The position numbers and the translations under genes were made by a program. 64,000 nt of DNA, from the NCBI RefSeq assembly GCF_006546985.1, contig NZ_VATK01000001.1, positions 248,001 through 312,000 on the forward strand, in the 5' to 3' direction. Source of the stretch: Bacillus sp. 03113. Lineage in GTDB: Bacteria; Bacillota; Bacilli; Bacillales; Cytobacillaceae. Below, in pieces: positions 8,739-18,191 of the stretch (its first letter is position 1; the number at the start of each line of letters is the position of its first letter). The notes under the pieces were generated by a model. It had not been told where the DNA came from and did no database searches. It was given only the letters and a program-made list of their open reading frames with translations.

Positions 8739-8973
8739 TCTTCTCTCCTCCCAATTCGAATTCAAAAATATTAATCTGTCAGTTTATATTTTTTAATTAT
8801 ACAGAAGCGTTTCCATAAATTATAATGACTATAACTGATTAAACATACCTGTTTACAAGGAATATTTAATAGTTTAATTCGGTTGAGGCATTTTTGCAAT
8901 AAAAAAAATATATGTGTATTTAGGTGAAAATCTCATCTTTTTCACATAAAAGGGAATCGGGGGTTTACGTCAG

Positions 8974-10041
8974 ATGAAATTTGCTTTATTTAGCCTAATG
9001 CAGAATCTCCCAAATGCTGTAACTGGGGAAAAGCTGACGACACAGCAAAAATTTCAAAATATATTAAAACAGGCAGTGCTAGCTGAAATACATGGCTTTG
9101 ATGCATTCGGAGTTGGAGAGAGACATGGTGAACCATTCTTATCTTCCTCCCCGCATGTCATCCTCACCGCCATTGCTGCTAGAACTTCGAAAATACGTCT
9201 GTTAACCACCGTTACTGTTCTTAGCGTATTAGATCCAGTGCGTGTGGCTGAGGATTATGCCACCCTAGATCATCTTTCAGGCGGGCGGCTAGAATTAATC
9301 ATCGGTAAAGGCAACGATCCGCGCCACTATCCTCTTTTTGGTATTACTGAAGAGGAGCAATGGGAATCCCTTGCGGAGAGATATGACCTTCTAAAGCGAT
9401 TGTGGACAGAGGAAAATGTCACCTGGCAGGGGCGTTATCGTCCTGCACTGAATAATATAACGACTCAGCCCAGACCCTTTCAGCAGTCTATTCCAGTATG
9501 GCATGGAAGTGCATCAAGCGTGCTCTCTGTTGAGCTTGCTGCAAAATACGGAGACCCAATATTCTCATCCAATACCTTTCATCCTCAGGCTAAGTACAAA
9601 GCCTTGATTGATCACTACCGCGAACGGTGGGTCTATTATGGTCATGATCCAAAGGACGCAGTCGTCGGTTCTGGTGCGGGCGGCTTGTATTTGGCGGATA
9701 CAACGGAGGAGGCGATCAAGCGTTTTCGCCCATATTATGATGCATTTCATAGTACGGATGCTGCGAAGCATAATCAATCGCCTTTTAAGAGTCTTGAAGA
9801 CAACATCGAGAATGGCCCTGTTTTAGTTGGCAGTGCAGAACGGGTAATTGAGAAGATACTAAACTATCATGCTGCCTTTGGAAATCAAGTATTAAGCATT
9901 AGTGTAGATGGATTAACTGAAGCAGAGCAGCTAGAGCAAATCGAGCGATTCGCCACTGAGGTTGCCCCAATACTAAGACGAGAGATCCCAAGTTCAATAT
10001 GGAATAAAAAACCTCGAGCCATCATAAATAACATTCAGTAA
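8974..10041 (+). CDS. LLM-class flavin-dependent monooxygenase (bacterial luciferase-like)
   Basis: 355 aa, a TIM-barrel flavoprotein of the luciferase-like family. Marks include MKFALFSLMQ at strand 1, GERHGEPFLSSSP, TSKIRLLTTVTVLSVLDPVRVAEDYATLDHLSGGRLELIIGKG, and a C-terminal VGSAERVIEKI segment seen in alkanal and alkanesulfonate-type oxygenases. Such enzymes use reduced FMN and oxygen; the island also encodes an FMN reductase. It is the first gene divergent from the LysR regulator and 31 bp before the acetyltransferase. Its codons end in C or G more often than those of its neighbours, a hint of separate origin. The substrate is unknown. Confidence 0.85.
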   Translation: MKFALFSLMQNLPNAVTGEKLTTQQKFQNILKQAVLAEIHGFDAFGVGERHGEPFLSSSPHVILTAIAARTSKIRLLTTVTVLSVLDPVRVAEDYATLDHLSGGRLELIIGKGNDPRHYPLFGITEEEQWESLAERYDLLKRLWTEENVTWQGRYRPALNNITTQPRPFQQSIPVWHGSASSVLSVELAAKYGDPIFSSNTFHPQAKYKALIDHYRERWVYYGHDPKDAVVGSGAGGLYLADTTEEAIKRFRPYYDAFHSTDAAKHNQSPFKSLEDNIENGPVLVGSAERVIEKILNYHAAFGNQVLSISVDGLTEAEQLEQIERFATEVAPILRREIPSSIWNKKPRAIINNIQ

Positions 10042-10072
10042 TTGTCAAAACCACAAGGAGGGATTGTAGATC

Positions 10073-10582
10073 ATGTTTCAAAGTATATTTGTTGATGAAA
10101 TGAAAGAAGATGAAAAAGAAACGGTTCGAAGTGTTTTAATTGAGAGCTATAAACAATATGAGCATGAATATACAAATCCTTTGGTATGGAAAGAGTATTT
10201 GAAAAATATTTATCATTCTGTAGATAATCCACTTGTAGATAAGATTTTAGTTGCAAAAAACGGAGAGGATATCCTTGGTACATTGCAGCTTTTTCAATCA
10301 TCTGAAAATGCATATGGGCGTCCAGAACTGCAAATCTTTTCACCTATCATTCGTTTGCTTGCTGTACTGCCTCAAGCAAGAGGGCGCGGAGTAGCGCAAG
10401 AATTAATAAAGGCTGGCATAGGCTATGCAAAAGCTCAAGGAGCTGTCAATTTGTATTTGCATTCGAGTGATAAGATGTATAAGGCTATACAACTATATGA
10501 ATGGTTAGGTTTCAAACGAGAGAAGACGAAAGAGTTTCAAAATCATGATATTTTAGTAAAATGCTTTCGGCTTGATTTATAA
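10073..10582 (+). CDS. GNAT N-acetyltransferase (SnaB/YtmI-like)
   Basis: 169 aa. The acetyl-CoA binding motif is RLLAVLPQARGRGVAQELIKAG at about residues 95-120 (core R/Q-x-x-G-x-G/A read as ARGRGVA), followed by the C-terminal YEWLGFKRE motif B. AAGGAGGG lies 10 bases before the ATG. In B. subtilis the first gene of the ytmI operon is a GNAT enzyme that N-acetylates S-substituted cysteine so that a flavin monooxygenase can cleave it. The downstream ytmO, ytnI and ytnJ homologues make the same job likely here. Sequence alone only proves the GNAT family. Confidence 0.82.
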   Translation: MFQSIFVDEMKEDEKETVRSVLIESYKQYEHEYTNPLVWKEYLKNIYHSVDNPLVDKILVAKNGEDILGTLQLFQSSENAYGRPELQIFSPIIRLLAVLPQARGRGVAQELIKAGIGYAKAQGAVNLYLHSSDKMYKAIQLYEWLGFKREKTKEFQNHDILVKCFRLDL

Positions 10583-10702
10583 ATTAGAACTCTTCAAACG
10601 ATCTTTATGAGATTTGAAGTGGTAAGTGTACTACAGCTGAATACGATACAGATATATTTAGTACATTCAGGATTATTAAAGTATCACTTCATAAATACAA
10701 AA

Positions 10703-10731
10703 TATACATTATAGTCGTAATCCCTTATACT
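10703..10731 (+). promoter_or_regulatory. candidate sigma-A promoter before the FMN reductase gene
   Basis: TATACA (10703-10708), a 17-bp spacer, then TATACT (10726-10731), 57 bp before the start at 10788. The match is modest (4/6 and 5/6). It would start a second transcript inside the island after the acetyltransferase gene. Confidence 0.35.
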
Positions 10732-10787
10732 AAACATACTTTATTAATCCTATCGGAATAAAAAGAAAAATAAGGAGAGGTTTGCTA

Positions 10788-11330
10788 ATGACAAAAGTGG
10801 CATTTTTAGCGGGGGGTAATTCCGTTTATTCCCGGCTAACAGGTTTGATCGATTTTAGCACAAATTATTTAGGAGAACATGGAATTGATTCAGAGGTGAT
10901 TCAAATTCATCAATTACCAAGCGAAGCGTTAATAACTGCTGACTACAACAACGATAAGATTAAGGAAATTAATCAAATCGTAGAAGAAAGTGAAGTTATT
11001 GTAATTGCAACACCGGTTTATAAAGCCTCTATTACAGGGATTTTAAAAACATATCTTGATTTGCTTCCTCAAAATGGTCTAAGCAATAAAATCATTGTCC
11101 CATTAGTTCTTGGTGGGTCTTTTGGTCACTTATTGGTGATTGATTACGCCCTAAAGCCTGTTCTATCCGCATTAGGTGCAACAAATACTTTAAAAGGCGT
11201 GTATACAGTTGATACACAAATTACGAAGCTAGAAGGGAATCGTTTTGAACTAGAAGAAGCGGTAAAGGAGAGATTAATAAACACTTTTGACGAAGTATTA
11301 AGTCAGATTCAGCAACCTGTGAAAGAATAA
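10788..11330 (+). CDS. NADPH-dependent FMN reductase (SsuE family)
   Basis: 180 aa from the ATG at 10788, which has AAGGAGAGG seven bases before it. Flavodoxin-like fold: MTKVAFLAGGNSVYSRL at the phosphate loop, VIVIATPVYKASITGILKTYLDLLP (the SsuE P-x-Y-x-A/G-S-x-x-G motif) around residues 70-95, and VPLVLGGSFGHLLVIDYALKPVL. It supplies reduced FMN to the flavin monooxygenases next to it. It lies 84 bp before ytmO and probably shares its transcript. Family assignment is secure; pairing with a particular monooxygenase is inferred. Confidence 0.9.
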   Translation: MTKVAFLAGGNSVYSRLTGLIDFSTNYLGEHGIDSEVIQIHQLPSEALITADYNNDKIKEINQIVEESEVIVIATPVYKASITGILKTYLDLLPQNGLSNKIIVPLVLGGSFGHLLVIDYALKPVLSALGATNTLKGVYTVDTQITKLEGNRFELEEAVKERLINTFDEVLSQIQQPVKE

Positions 11331-11413
11331 TTGATCAGGAGATTCGTAGAAAATCAATTTCCGAAAATTAGATAAAAAATGCAAAGTACAAAATAGAAAG
11401 GAGTTGAAGCAAA

Positions 11414-12433
11414 TTGGTTGTGTCTATTAGTGTTCTTGATCAAAGTCCAGTCGCTGAAAATGAATCAGGCGAGCAAGCATTAGCAAAAACAGTAAAATTG
11501 GCTCAAGAAGTAGAGAAACTGGGGTATCATCGTTTTTGGGTGGCTGAGCATCACAATACAGGGACACTGGCAGGATCTGCTCCAGAAGCATTGATTGGAT
11601 ATTTGTTAGCGAAAACATCAACGATTAAAATTGGTTCCGGAGGGGTTATGCTCCAGCATTATAGCCCGTATAAAGTGGCAGAAGTTTTTCATGTTTTGTC
11701 TTCTCTAGAACCAGGCAGAGTGAACCTCGGCGTTGGAAAAGCGCCTGGTGGTTTTCAATTGTCCACCAGTGCTCTCCAGCAGGATAAGGTTGAAAATCAG
11801 CAGCCCTTTTATGAAAAACTGGAAGTATTAACTCGTTTTCTACATAATCACTTTCAGGAGGATGAACCTTACGCTGAACTGAAAGCTTTTCCAGTTCCAT
11901 CAATAGCGCCTGATGTGTTTCTTCTTGGCGGCAGTGTAGAAAGTGCGATCAAAGCTGCTAAGCTAGGTATTTCTTTCGTGTTTGCCTATTTCATTAACGG
12001 AGAAGAGGATGCTTTGAATGCTGCAAGAGAGGCATTTCGTAAGAACCTTCCAGAAGGTTCGAGCGCTACGTTCATACTTGCTGCTGTTATCGTAGTTGCT
12101 GACAGTACGGAAGAAGCGGAAGAGAATATTAAATCAAGAGAAGTCTTTAAAATATTACTGGCTAGTGGGAAATCAGTTAATGTAGGAACTCTTGAACAAG
12201 TAAACGAATTTATTAAAAAGATTAACGAACCCTACGAAATTAAAGTTCAAAAGGCAGGGATCATTGCTGGCACGAAAGAAACTGTTCGAGAGAACTTAGA
12301 AAGACTAGTTAATGTCTATGATATTTCTGAAGTGATTGCGTTAACACCAATCGAAGATTTTCATAAAAAATTAAAATCTTACTTCTTATTAAAAGAAGCG
12401 GTTTCAGAGCATACAACAATACAAAATCAATAA
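11414..12433 (+). CDS. ytmO: YtmO-like LLM-class flavin monooxygenase
   Basis: 339 aa. Begins VSISVLDQSPVAENE and continues with GYHRFWVAEHHNTGTLAGSAPE, the hallmark of the small LLM group containing YtmO. IGSGGVMLQHYSPYKVAE and LEPGRVNLGVGKAPGG follow. The start is TTG at 11414, with AAAGGAG 10 bases upstream; a GTG two codons later is also possible. B. subtilis YtmO has nearly the same length (about 334 aa) and also precedes ytnI and ytnJ. It is thought to work with reduced FMN on S-substituted cysteine derivatives; its exact reaction is not established. Confidence 0.85.
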   Translation: MVVSISVLDQSPVAENESGEQALAKTVKLAQEVEKLGYHRFWVAEHHNTGTLAGSAPEALIGYLLAKTSTIKIGSGGVMLQHYSPYKVAEVFHVLSSLEPGRVNLGVGKAPGGFQLSTSALQQDKVENQQPFYEKLEVLTRFLHNHFQEDEPYAELKAFPVPSIAPDVFLLGGSVESAIKAAKLGISFVFAYFINGEEDALNAAREAFRKNLPEGSSATFILAAVIVVADSTEEAEENIKSREVFKILLASGKSVNVGTLEQVNEFIKKINEPYEIKVQKAGIIAGTKETVRENLERLVNVYDISEVIALTPIEDFHKKLKSYFLLKEAVSEHTTIQNQ

Positions 12434-12451
12434 TAAAATGGAGTGATTAAA

Positions 12452-12706
12452 ATGGGATTTAATAAAAACGTGGTTGTGTGGAGTAAACAAGGATGCCATT
12501 ACTGCAATGAAGTAAAATCATATTTAAATGAGCGGCATATACCTTTTAAAACCATTGATGTAACTGAAAATGATGGATTAAGAGATGTGCTGGAGGCAAA
12601 ATATGGCGTCCGTTATGTTCCGGTGGTTGAAATAGAAAGACAAGACAATCAATATGAAGCAGTCGTACAAGTTGGAATTGATTTTTTGAAGAAGGCTCTC
12701 GTGTAA
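12452..12706 (+). CDS. ytnI: YtnI, glutaredoxin-like thiol-disulfide protein
   Basis: 84 aa from the ATG at 12452 (TGGAGTG upstream). Glutaredoxin fold: VVVWSKQGCHYCNEVKSYL with a CHYC active site at about residues 14-17, RHIPFKTIDV, and the cis-proline strand RYVPVVEI. It sits 18 bp after ytmO and 89 bp before ytnJ, exactly as ytnI in B. subtilis. Likely reduces a disulfide or mixed disulfide formed during S-alkylcysteine breakdown. Confidence 0.88.
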   Translation: MGFNKNVVVWSKQGCHYCNEVKSYLNERHIPFKTIDVTENDGLRDVLEAKYGVRYVPVVEIERQDNQYEAVVQVGIDFLKKALV

Positions 12707-12795
12707 GTTCAGATCATGCTATGAATCTAAAAAAAGGATTGCTTTTAAGCAAAAACCGACTAAACTTATAAGAATACTTTACGGAGGGGATTTCG

Positions 12796-14124
12796 ATGGT
12801 TCAAAAGAAACATGTAAAATTTGGGTTGATTATTCATGGTGTTGGTGGGTCGACAGACGGTTGGAGACATCCGGATATCCCTTCCGATGCTAGTGTTAAT
12901 TTGGATTTTTATATCAATCAAGCAAAGACAGCGGAAAAAGGATTATTTAGCTTTGTTTTTATTGCAGATGGTGTTCACATTAATAAAGAATCGCTGCCGC
13001 ATTTTCTTAACCGATTTGAACCGATTACCATATTATCGGCTTTAGGTGCAGCGACAAAAAATATTGGTTTAGTCGGAACTGTTTCTTCAACGTACAGTGA
13101 ACCATTCACTGTAGCAAGGCAATTTCTCTCCCTTGATCATATTAGCGGCGGAAGAGCAGGCTGGAATGTGGTTACGACACCACTTGGTGGAGCCGCTGCA
13201 AATTTCAGTAAAAGTGGTCTTCCATCTCATTCACTCCGCTATGAAATTGCAGAGGAGCATTTAGACATTGTTCGAGGACTATGGGATTCTTGGGAAGATG
13301 ATGCCTTCATCCGAGATGAGCAAACAGGTGTATTTTTTGATCCCGATAAACTGCATGAATTGAATTATTCTGGAAAGCATTTTTCAGTAAAAGGACCATT
13401 AAATATTGCCCGCTCAAAACAAGGACATCCTGTGGTTTTCCAAGCAGGTTCTTCTGAAAGGGGCAGGGCATTTGCGGCAGATTCAGCGGATGCGGTCTTT
13501 ACGAATCAAAGCGATATTACGAAAGCCAAGGAGTTCTACAAAGACATTAAGCAACAGGCGATTCAAAAGAGAAGATCAGCTGAAAGTGTGAAGATTTTTC
13601 CAGGGATTACTCCAATTATTGGACGTACGATTGAAGAAGCAGAGCGTAAATATCACGATTTTACCAGTCTCGTACCGATTGAACATGCACTTAAATATTT
13701 AGGAAGATTCTTTGATCACTTTGATTTCAGCAAATTTCCGCTTGATGAACCGTTTCCTGATATCGGTGATGTTGGAAAAGAAGCATTCCAAAGCACAACA
13801 GATGAAATTAAGAGACTAGCAAAAGAAAACAATTTGACGTTAAGAGAAGTAGCACATCAGGTAGCAGTTCCAAGAAGTAATTTTTTAGGTACACCTGAAC
13901 ATATTGCAAACCTGATTCAAGAATGGCTGGAGGAAGAAGCTGCAGATGGCTTTATCATTCACACTCTTCTTCCTAATGATTTAACCGATTTTGTTGAACA
14001 AGTAGTTCCTATTTTACAAGAGCGCGGGATTTATCCAGAAGCCTATGATCATGACACATTAAGAGGTAACTTAGGTTTACCGGTTCCGATTAATCGGTAC
14101 AGTAAAATACCAGAAAGAAAGTAA
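12796..14124 (+). CDS. ytnJ: YtnJ, flavin monooxygenase of the NtaA/SnaA/DszA family
   Basis: 442 aa, the same length as B. subtilis YtnJ. Family marks: [18 protein letters not shown] at the start, [48 protein letters not shown], and the C-terminal [25 protein letters not shown]. These enzymes use reduced FMN and oxygen to oxidise or cleave C-S or C-N bonds. In B. subtilis the ytm and yxe pathways use such a monooxygenase to split N-acetylated S-substituted cysteines. GGAGGGG lies before the ATG. It is followed directly by dipeptide transporter genes instead of the tcyJKLMN transporter of B. subtilis. Confidence 0.9.
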   Translation: MVQKKHVKFGLIIHGVGGSTDGWRHPDIPSDASVNLDFYINQAKTAEKGLFSFVFIADGVHINKESLPHFLNRFEPITILSALGAATKNIGLVGTVSSTYSEPFTVARQFLSLDHISGGRAGWNVVTTPLGGAAANFSKSGLPSHSLRYEIAEEHLDIVRGLWDSWEDDAFIRDEQTGVFFDPDKLHELNYSGKHFSVKGPLNIARSKQGHPVVFQAGSSERGRAFAADSADAVFTNQSDITKAKEFYKDIKQQAIQKRRSAESVKIFPGITPIIGRTIEEAERKYHDFTSLVPIEHALKYLGRFFDHFDFSKFPLDEPFPDIGDVGKEAFQSTTDEIKRLAKENNLTLREVAHQVAVPRSNFLGTPEHIANLIQEWLEEEAADGFIIHTLLPNDLTDFVEQVVPILQERGIYPEAYDHDTLRGNLGLPVPINRYSKIPERK

Positions 14125-14151
14125 ATATGAATGATAAGGCGGTGGATGGGT

Positions 14152-14316
14152 ATGAAGAGAATTCTTTTTCGTATCTTTTCTTATATAGGATCGAATAGCG
14201 CTTATTTTGGTTCAGTTTCTCTACATTATGAATTACCAGGTGATGTTGTGGACCAACTAATGGATCATGACCCTGCTTTGCCACCACGCATGACTGAAGG
14301 GCAAAGTTTGAAATGA
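14152..14316 (+). pseudogene. remnant of a DppB-type permease gene, 5' end only
   Basis: The 54-aa reading from the ATG at 14152 resembles the N-terminus of the intact permease that follows: YELPGDVVDQLM here against YFLPGDAVDQMM there, with similar preceding hydrophobic residues and MKR/MKQ starts. After that the match fades and the frame stops in an ATGA overlap with dppB. The best reading is the left-over start of a second, deleted permease gene. A translated leader peptide coupled to dppB is a less likely alternative, since GGTGGATGGG precedes it. Confidence 0.55.
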
Positions 14317-15254
14317 AACAAATCAGTCAACGTGTGGCTTCAACGTTTATTGTCATTTTCGGCTCTTTATTTATTGTCTTTTCTATGAATTATTTTTTGC
14401 CGGGAGATGCAGTGGATCAAATGATGGCAGGCAATGATGCTTCGCCTGAAGCTGCTAAAATGCTAAGGCAAGAGTTGGGGTTAGATTTGCCTTTTCATAC
14501 TCAATTTATGAACTATCTAACGAATTTAATTCATGGAGATTTTGGCCAATCCATTATTTCTCATGAACCTGTCATCGATAAAATTTTAACTCAGTTGCCG
14601 GCTACGATCCAATTAACCTTATCGAGTGCGGGGATTGCTTTGTTAATCGGTATTTTCATAGGTGTATTGTCAGCTATTCACCATAATACCCTTTTTGATC
14701 ATTTGGCTAGAATACTTAGTTTGATTGGTACATCAATGCCGACATTTTGGTCAGGAATCTTATTGATTCTGATTTTTTCTGTACATTTAAAATGGTTTCC
14801 ATCCATGGGCTCTAATGGATGGAAAACGCTCGTTTTGCCTGCTATTACGTTAGGCTTATATGGTGCTGGATACATCATCAGAATGGTTCGCAATAGTACG
14901 CTAGAGGTTATAAACGAACCGTTTATTTTGACTTTACGTTCCAAAGGATTGCCAGAGCGGTTCGTCATGTATCGTCATGCATTACGAAATGCACTTATAC
15001 CAGCGATTACGATGATCGGTGTCATTATTGGCGAACTATTGGGAGGTGCTGTTATAACAGAATCGGTATTTTCAAGGCAAGGCATTGGAAGACTCGTAGC
15101 GGATGCTATTGTAGCAAAAGATTTACCCGTTATTCAAGGTGTTGTTTTTTTTACAGCTCTTATCTATGTATTGATGAATCTTATGATTGATATTTCTTAT
15201 ACGTTTATTGATCCCCGAATTAGACGAGTTCAACAAGGAGGGGCGAAAATTTGA
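14313..15254 (+). CDS. dppB: dipeptide/oligopeptide ABC transporter permease DppB
   Basis: 313 aa with about six membrane segments. The Dpp/Opp B-permease N-terminus (FLPGDAVDQMMAGNDASPEAA, ELGLDLPFHTQFMNYL, HGDFGQSI) is clear. The EAA-like loop for the ATPase is at TLRSKGLPERFVMYRHALRNALIPAIT, and ESVFSRQGIGRLVADAI follows. It imports peptides together with the permease at 15251, the ATPases and the lipoprotein downstream. Gene ends overlap on both sides (ATGA with the remnant, TTGA with dppC), so it is translationally coupled. The gene is intact although its ATPase and binding protein genes are broken. Confidence 0.9.
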   Translation: MKQISQRVASTFIVIFGSLFIVFSMNYFLPGDAVDQMMAGNDASPEAAKMLRQELGLDLPFHTQFMNYLTNLIHGDFGQSIISHEPVIDKILTQLPATIQLTLSSAGIALLIGIFIGVLSAIHHNTLFDHLARILSLIGTSMPTFWSGILLILIFSVHLKWFPSMGSNGWKTLVLPAITLGLYGAGYIIRMVRNSTLEVINEPFILTLRSKGLPERFVMYRHALRNALIPAITMIGVIIGELLGGAVITESVFSRQGIGRLVADAIVAKDLPVIQGVVFFTALIYVLMNLMIDISYTFIDPRIRRVQQGGAKI

Positions 15255-16141
15255 GAAATGAGGTTATTTTTAAACGTCAAACTCACATAAAAAGAATGCC
15301 CTTTTTTCGAAGTATAAAGTTTAAAAGATTTAATTTAGGCTTTTTTTTTATTACTATTTCGGCTTTGGTCATTATGTTCCTTAACATTTGTGCCTTGTTT
15401 CCACAGTGGATCGCACCTTATTCGCCAACACAAATGTTAAGCAATCAAGTGCTGCAGCCTCCGAGTGGCCGTCATTGGTTTGGTTCAGATTATTTTGGCC
15501 GTGATGTATTTAGTGTCGTCGTACATGGTACTCGTTACTCACTGCTTATTGGCTATGCTTCTGTTTTGTTAGCAGGGATTGTTGGTTGTTTAATTGGAGG
15601 GATCGCAGGTTATGTGGGTGGAATCGTAGACTCTATTGTTATGAGAATCATTGAAATTTTAATGACGATTCCAAGTATTTTACTTGCTTTAGCGCTGGTA
15701 GCCGCTTTAGGTCCGAATTTAGTGAATACCATTATTGCGGTGTCTATCGCTGCATTGCCCGGGTATGCAAGGGTGATGAGAGGGCAGATGGTTTCTCTTA
15801 AGAATCGAGGGTTTGTGACCGCTTCACGATCCATCGGGTCATCTCATTTTTTCATTTTTTTTAAGCATATTTTGCCGAATGCTTGGTCGCCTATATTAGT
15901 AATGGCAACGGTCGGTTTAGGAACTTCAATATTAACAGGAGCAGGTCTTAGTTTTTTAGGCTTGAGTGCTTTAAAGGAAAATCCCGATTGGGGCACGTTT
16001 TTATCACAAGGAAGAGGCTATTTAACAGTTGCTTGGTGGATTGCAACATTCCCTGGTCTTGCGATCACGCTATTCGTCTTGTCAATCAATGTGTTAGGTG
16101 ACCGATTGCGAGACTACTTTGATCCAAAGAAAAGTAAATAA
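15251..16141 (+). CDS. dppC: dipeptide/oligopeptide ABC transporter permease DppC
   Basis: 296 aa starting at TTG, overlapping the dppB stop by 4 bp, with GGAGGGG seven bases upstream. C-permease marks: a basic N-terminal tail, one TM, then QVLQPPSGRHWFGSDYFGRDVFS, GTRYSLLIGYASVLLAGIVG, RVMRGQMVSLKNRGFVTASRSIGSSHFFIFFKHILPN (EAA loop) and LGDRLRDYFDPK at the end. Second channel subunit of the peptide importer. Intact. Confidence 0.9.
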   Translation: MRNEVIFKRQTHIKRMPFFRSIKFKRFNLGFFFITISALVIMFLNICALFPQWIAPYSPTQMLSNQVLQPPSGRHWFGSDYFGRDVFSVVVHGTRYSLLIGYASVLLAGIVGCLIGGIAGYVGGIVDSIVMRIIEILMTIPSILLALALVAALGPNLVNTIIAVSIAALPGYARVMRGQMVSLKNRGFVTASRSIGSSHFFIFFKHILPNAWSPILVMATVGLGTSILTGAGLSFLGLSALKENPDWGTFLSQGRGYLTVAWWIATFPGLAITLFVLSINVLGDRLRDYFDPKKSK

Positions 16142-16155
16142 AAGGAGGGGGGACA

Positions 16156-18159
16156 TTGAACACATTATTAGAGGTAACCGATTTAACGGTAAATATAAAA
16201 ACTAAAAAAACAATGCTTACTGCTATATCTAATCTCTCTTTTCATATCCATCCAAAGGAAACAGTCTGTTTGGTGGGAGAATCCGGTAGTGGAAAAACGG
16301 TTACAGCAAAAACGATCATGCGGTTAATGGATTATGAAAATGGATTCATTACAAACGGTAAGATTCATTTCCACGGAGAAGATTTAGTGCAATTGCCGCA
16401 AAAAAAGATGCAAACGATTAGAGGAAAAGAGATAGCAATGGTTTTTCAAGAGCCAATGGCAGCTTTTGACCCATTATTTACAATTGGATCGCAAATCATT
16501 GAATTCATAAGGCAACACCAACATATATCCAAAAAAGAAGCCAAACAGAAAGCGATATATTTATTAAAAAGAGTAGGTATTTCGGATCCTGAATTTCGAA
16601 TGAATCAATACCCGAATGAATTATCTGGAGGAATGCTGCAACGGGCAATGATTGCGATGGCTCTTGCGTGTGAACCTAAACTATTAATTGCCGATGAACC
16701 GACAACAGCGCTAGATGTGACCATTCAGTCATAAATCATTGAATTGTTAAATGAAATAAAAGAAGAGTTTAATATGTCGCTCCTGCTTGTGACTCATGAT
16801 ATGGGTGTTGCAGCAAATATTGCGGATCGGATCATTGTGATGTATGCAGGGGATATCGTTGAGGAAGCAGCGGTTCATGAAATATTTACAAAACCGCATC
16901 ATCCTTATACACGAGGGCTGCTGCATTCTGTTACAAAACTAGACAGCCCGAAAGAGAAAAATTTGTACTCCATTTCAGGCTCAATTCCCAATTTGTCCGA
17001 TTTGCCTGGAGGCTGTTCTTTTCATCCGCGATGTCCTTTTGCAACAGATGAGTGTAAAAAGAAGAATCCATCCCTGCAAAAAGTGAATGGTCGTTTAACG
17101 GCATGTATATTTGCAGAGGAATTAGTAAAACGCTCCGATTGGCTTAAACCAGATGACAATCTGATTGTAAATGAAGCTGAAAATTTGCCCGTTACAGCAC
17201 CAAAAGAAGAAGTTCTCATGGAAGTTAAACATTTAAAAAAATATTATCCTTTGACGAGAGGGTTTGGAAATCACTCAATAAAGGCTGTTGATGACGTTAC
17301 ATTTTCAATCAATAAAGGGGAAGTTTTTGGACTTATTGGAGAATCTGGAAGTGGCAAATCAACTCTAGGGAGAGTGCTGCTTCAACTAGAAAAAGCTACA
17401 TCTGGAACAGTTAAGCTTCAAAAAGAAGAGTTGCACAATATGAATAGAGCGGGTTTACGGAAGACAAGACAGGAGATGCAGATGATATTTCAAGATCCAC
17501 ACGGGTCTATTAACCCGCGTTGGAAAATCAAGGATATTATTGCAGAGCCACTCATTGCACACCGCAAAATAGAGAAGAAGCTGGTTTATGAACATGTTCA
17601 GGAACTCATGATTAAAGTGGGATTGAAAAAAGAATGGATGAATCGTTATCCCCATGAATTTTCTGGTGGTCAAAGACAGCGCATTGGCATTGCCAGAGCT
17701 ATTGCTCTTCATCCGTCATTTATCGTAGCAGATGAACCTGTGTCAGCACTAGATGTTTCCATCCAAGCTCAGATCATTAATTTAATAAAAGACCTTCAAC
17801 AATCAATGAATTTAACCTTTTTGTTTATTGGACATGGTCTTAGTACGGTTCGATACATATCAGATCGAGTCGGTGTCATGTATTTAGGCAAGCTGATGGA
17901 AATTGCACCAGCGAATGAACTATTTTCTTATCCAGCACATCCTTATACTCAAGCACTTATTGAATCTAATTTAGAACCAGATCCACTAAAAAACAGAATG
18001 AAAACAACGATAAATGGGGAAATTCCCTCACCGGCAAATCCACCAACGGGATGCAGATTTCGTACGAGGTGTCCACTGGCTACTGAGCGTTGTGCTCAAG
18101 AGGAACCTGAATTAAATCAAATCGCACCTGGTCATTACGCAGCTTGTCATTATCTTTAA
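16156..18159 (+). pseudogene. fused DppD-DppF double ABC ATPase with an in-frame stop codon
   Basis: One frame of 667 coding positions covers both ATPases, but codon 193 (16732-16734) is TAA. Domain 1 has GESGSGKT, LSGGM and LLIADEPTTALDVTIQS, then the stop, then IIELLNEIKEEF...LVTHDMG in the same frame. Domain 2 has GESGSGKST, FSGGQRQR and SALDVSIQAQIINLI, so its glutamine shows that TAA replaces CAA by one C-to-T change. Both halves carry the cysteine-rich peptide-transporter tail (CSFHPRCPFA, CRFRTRCPLA). As written, domain 1 lacks its H-loop and the second half would need internal initiation. TTG start with GGAGGGGGG upstream. A sequencing error cannot be excluded. Confidence 0.85.
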
Positions 18160-18191
18160 ATGATTATGTAGCAATTGAAGGGATGATGAAA

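Noticed and set aside
9565-9826. Short frames on both strands inside the 8974 monooxygenase
   Set aside because: Shadows of a gene with higher GC at third positions; no ribosome sites.
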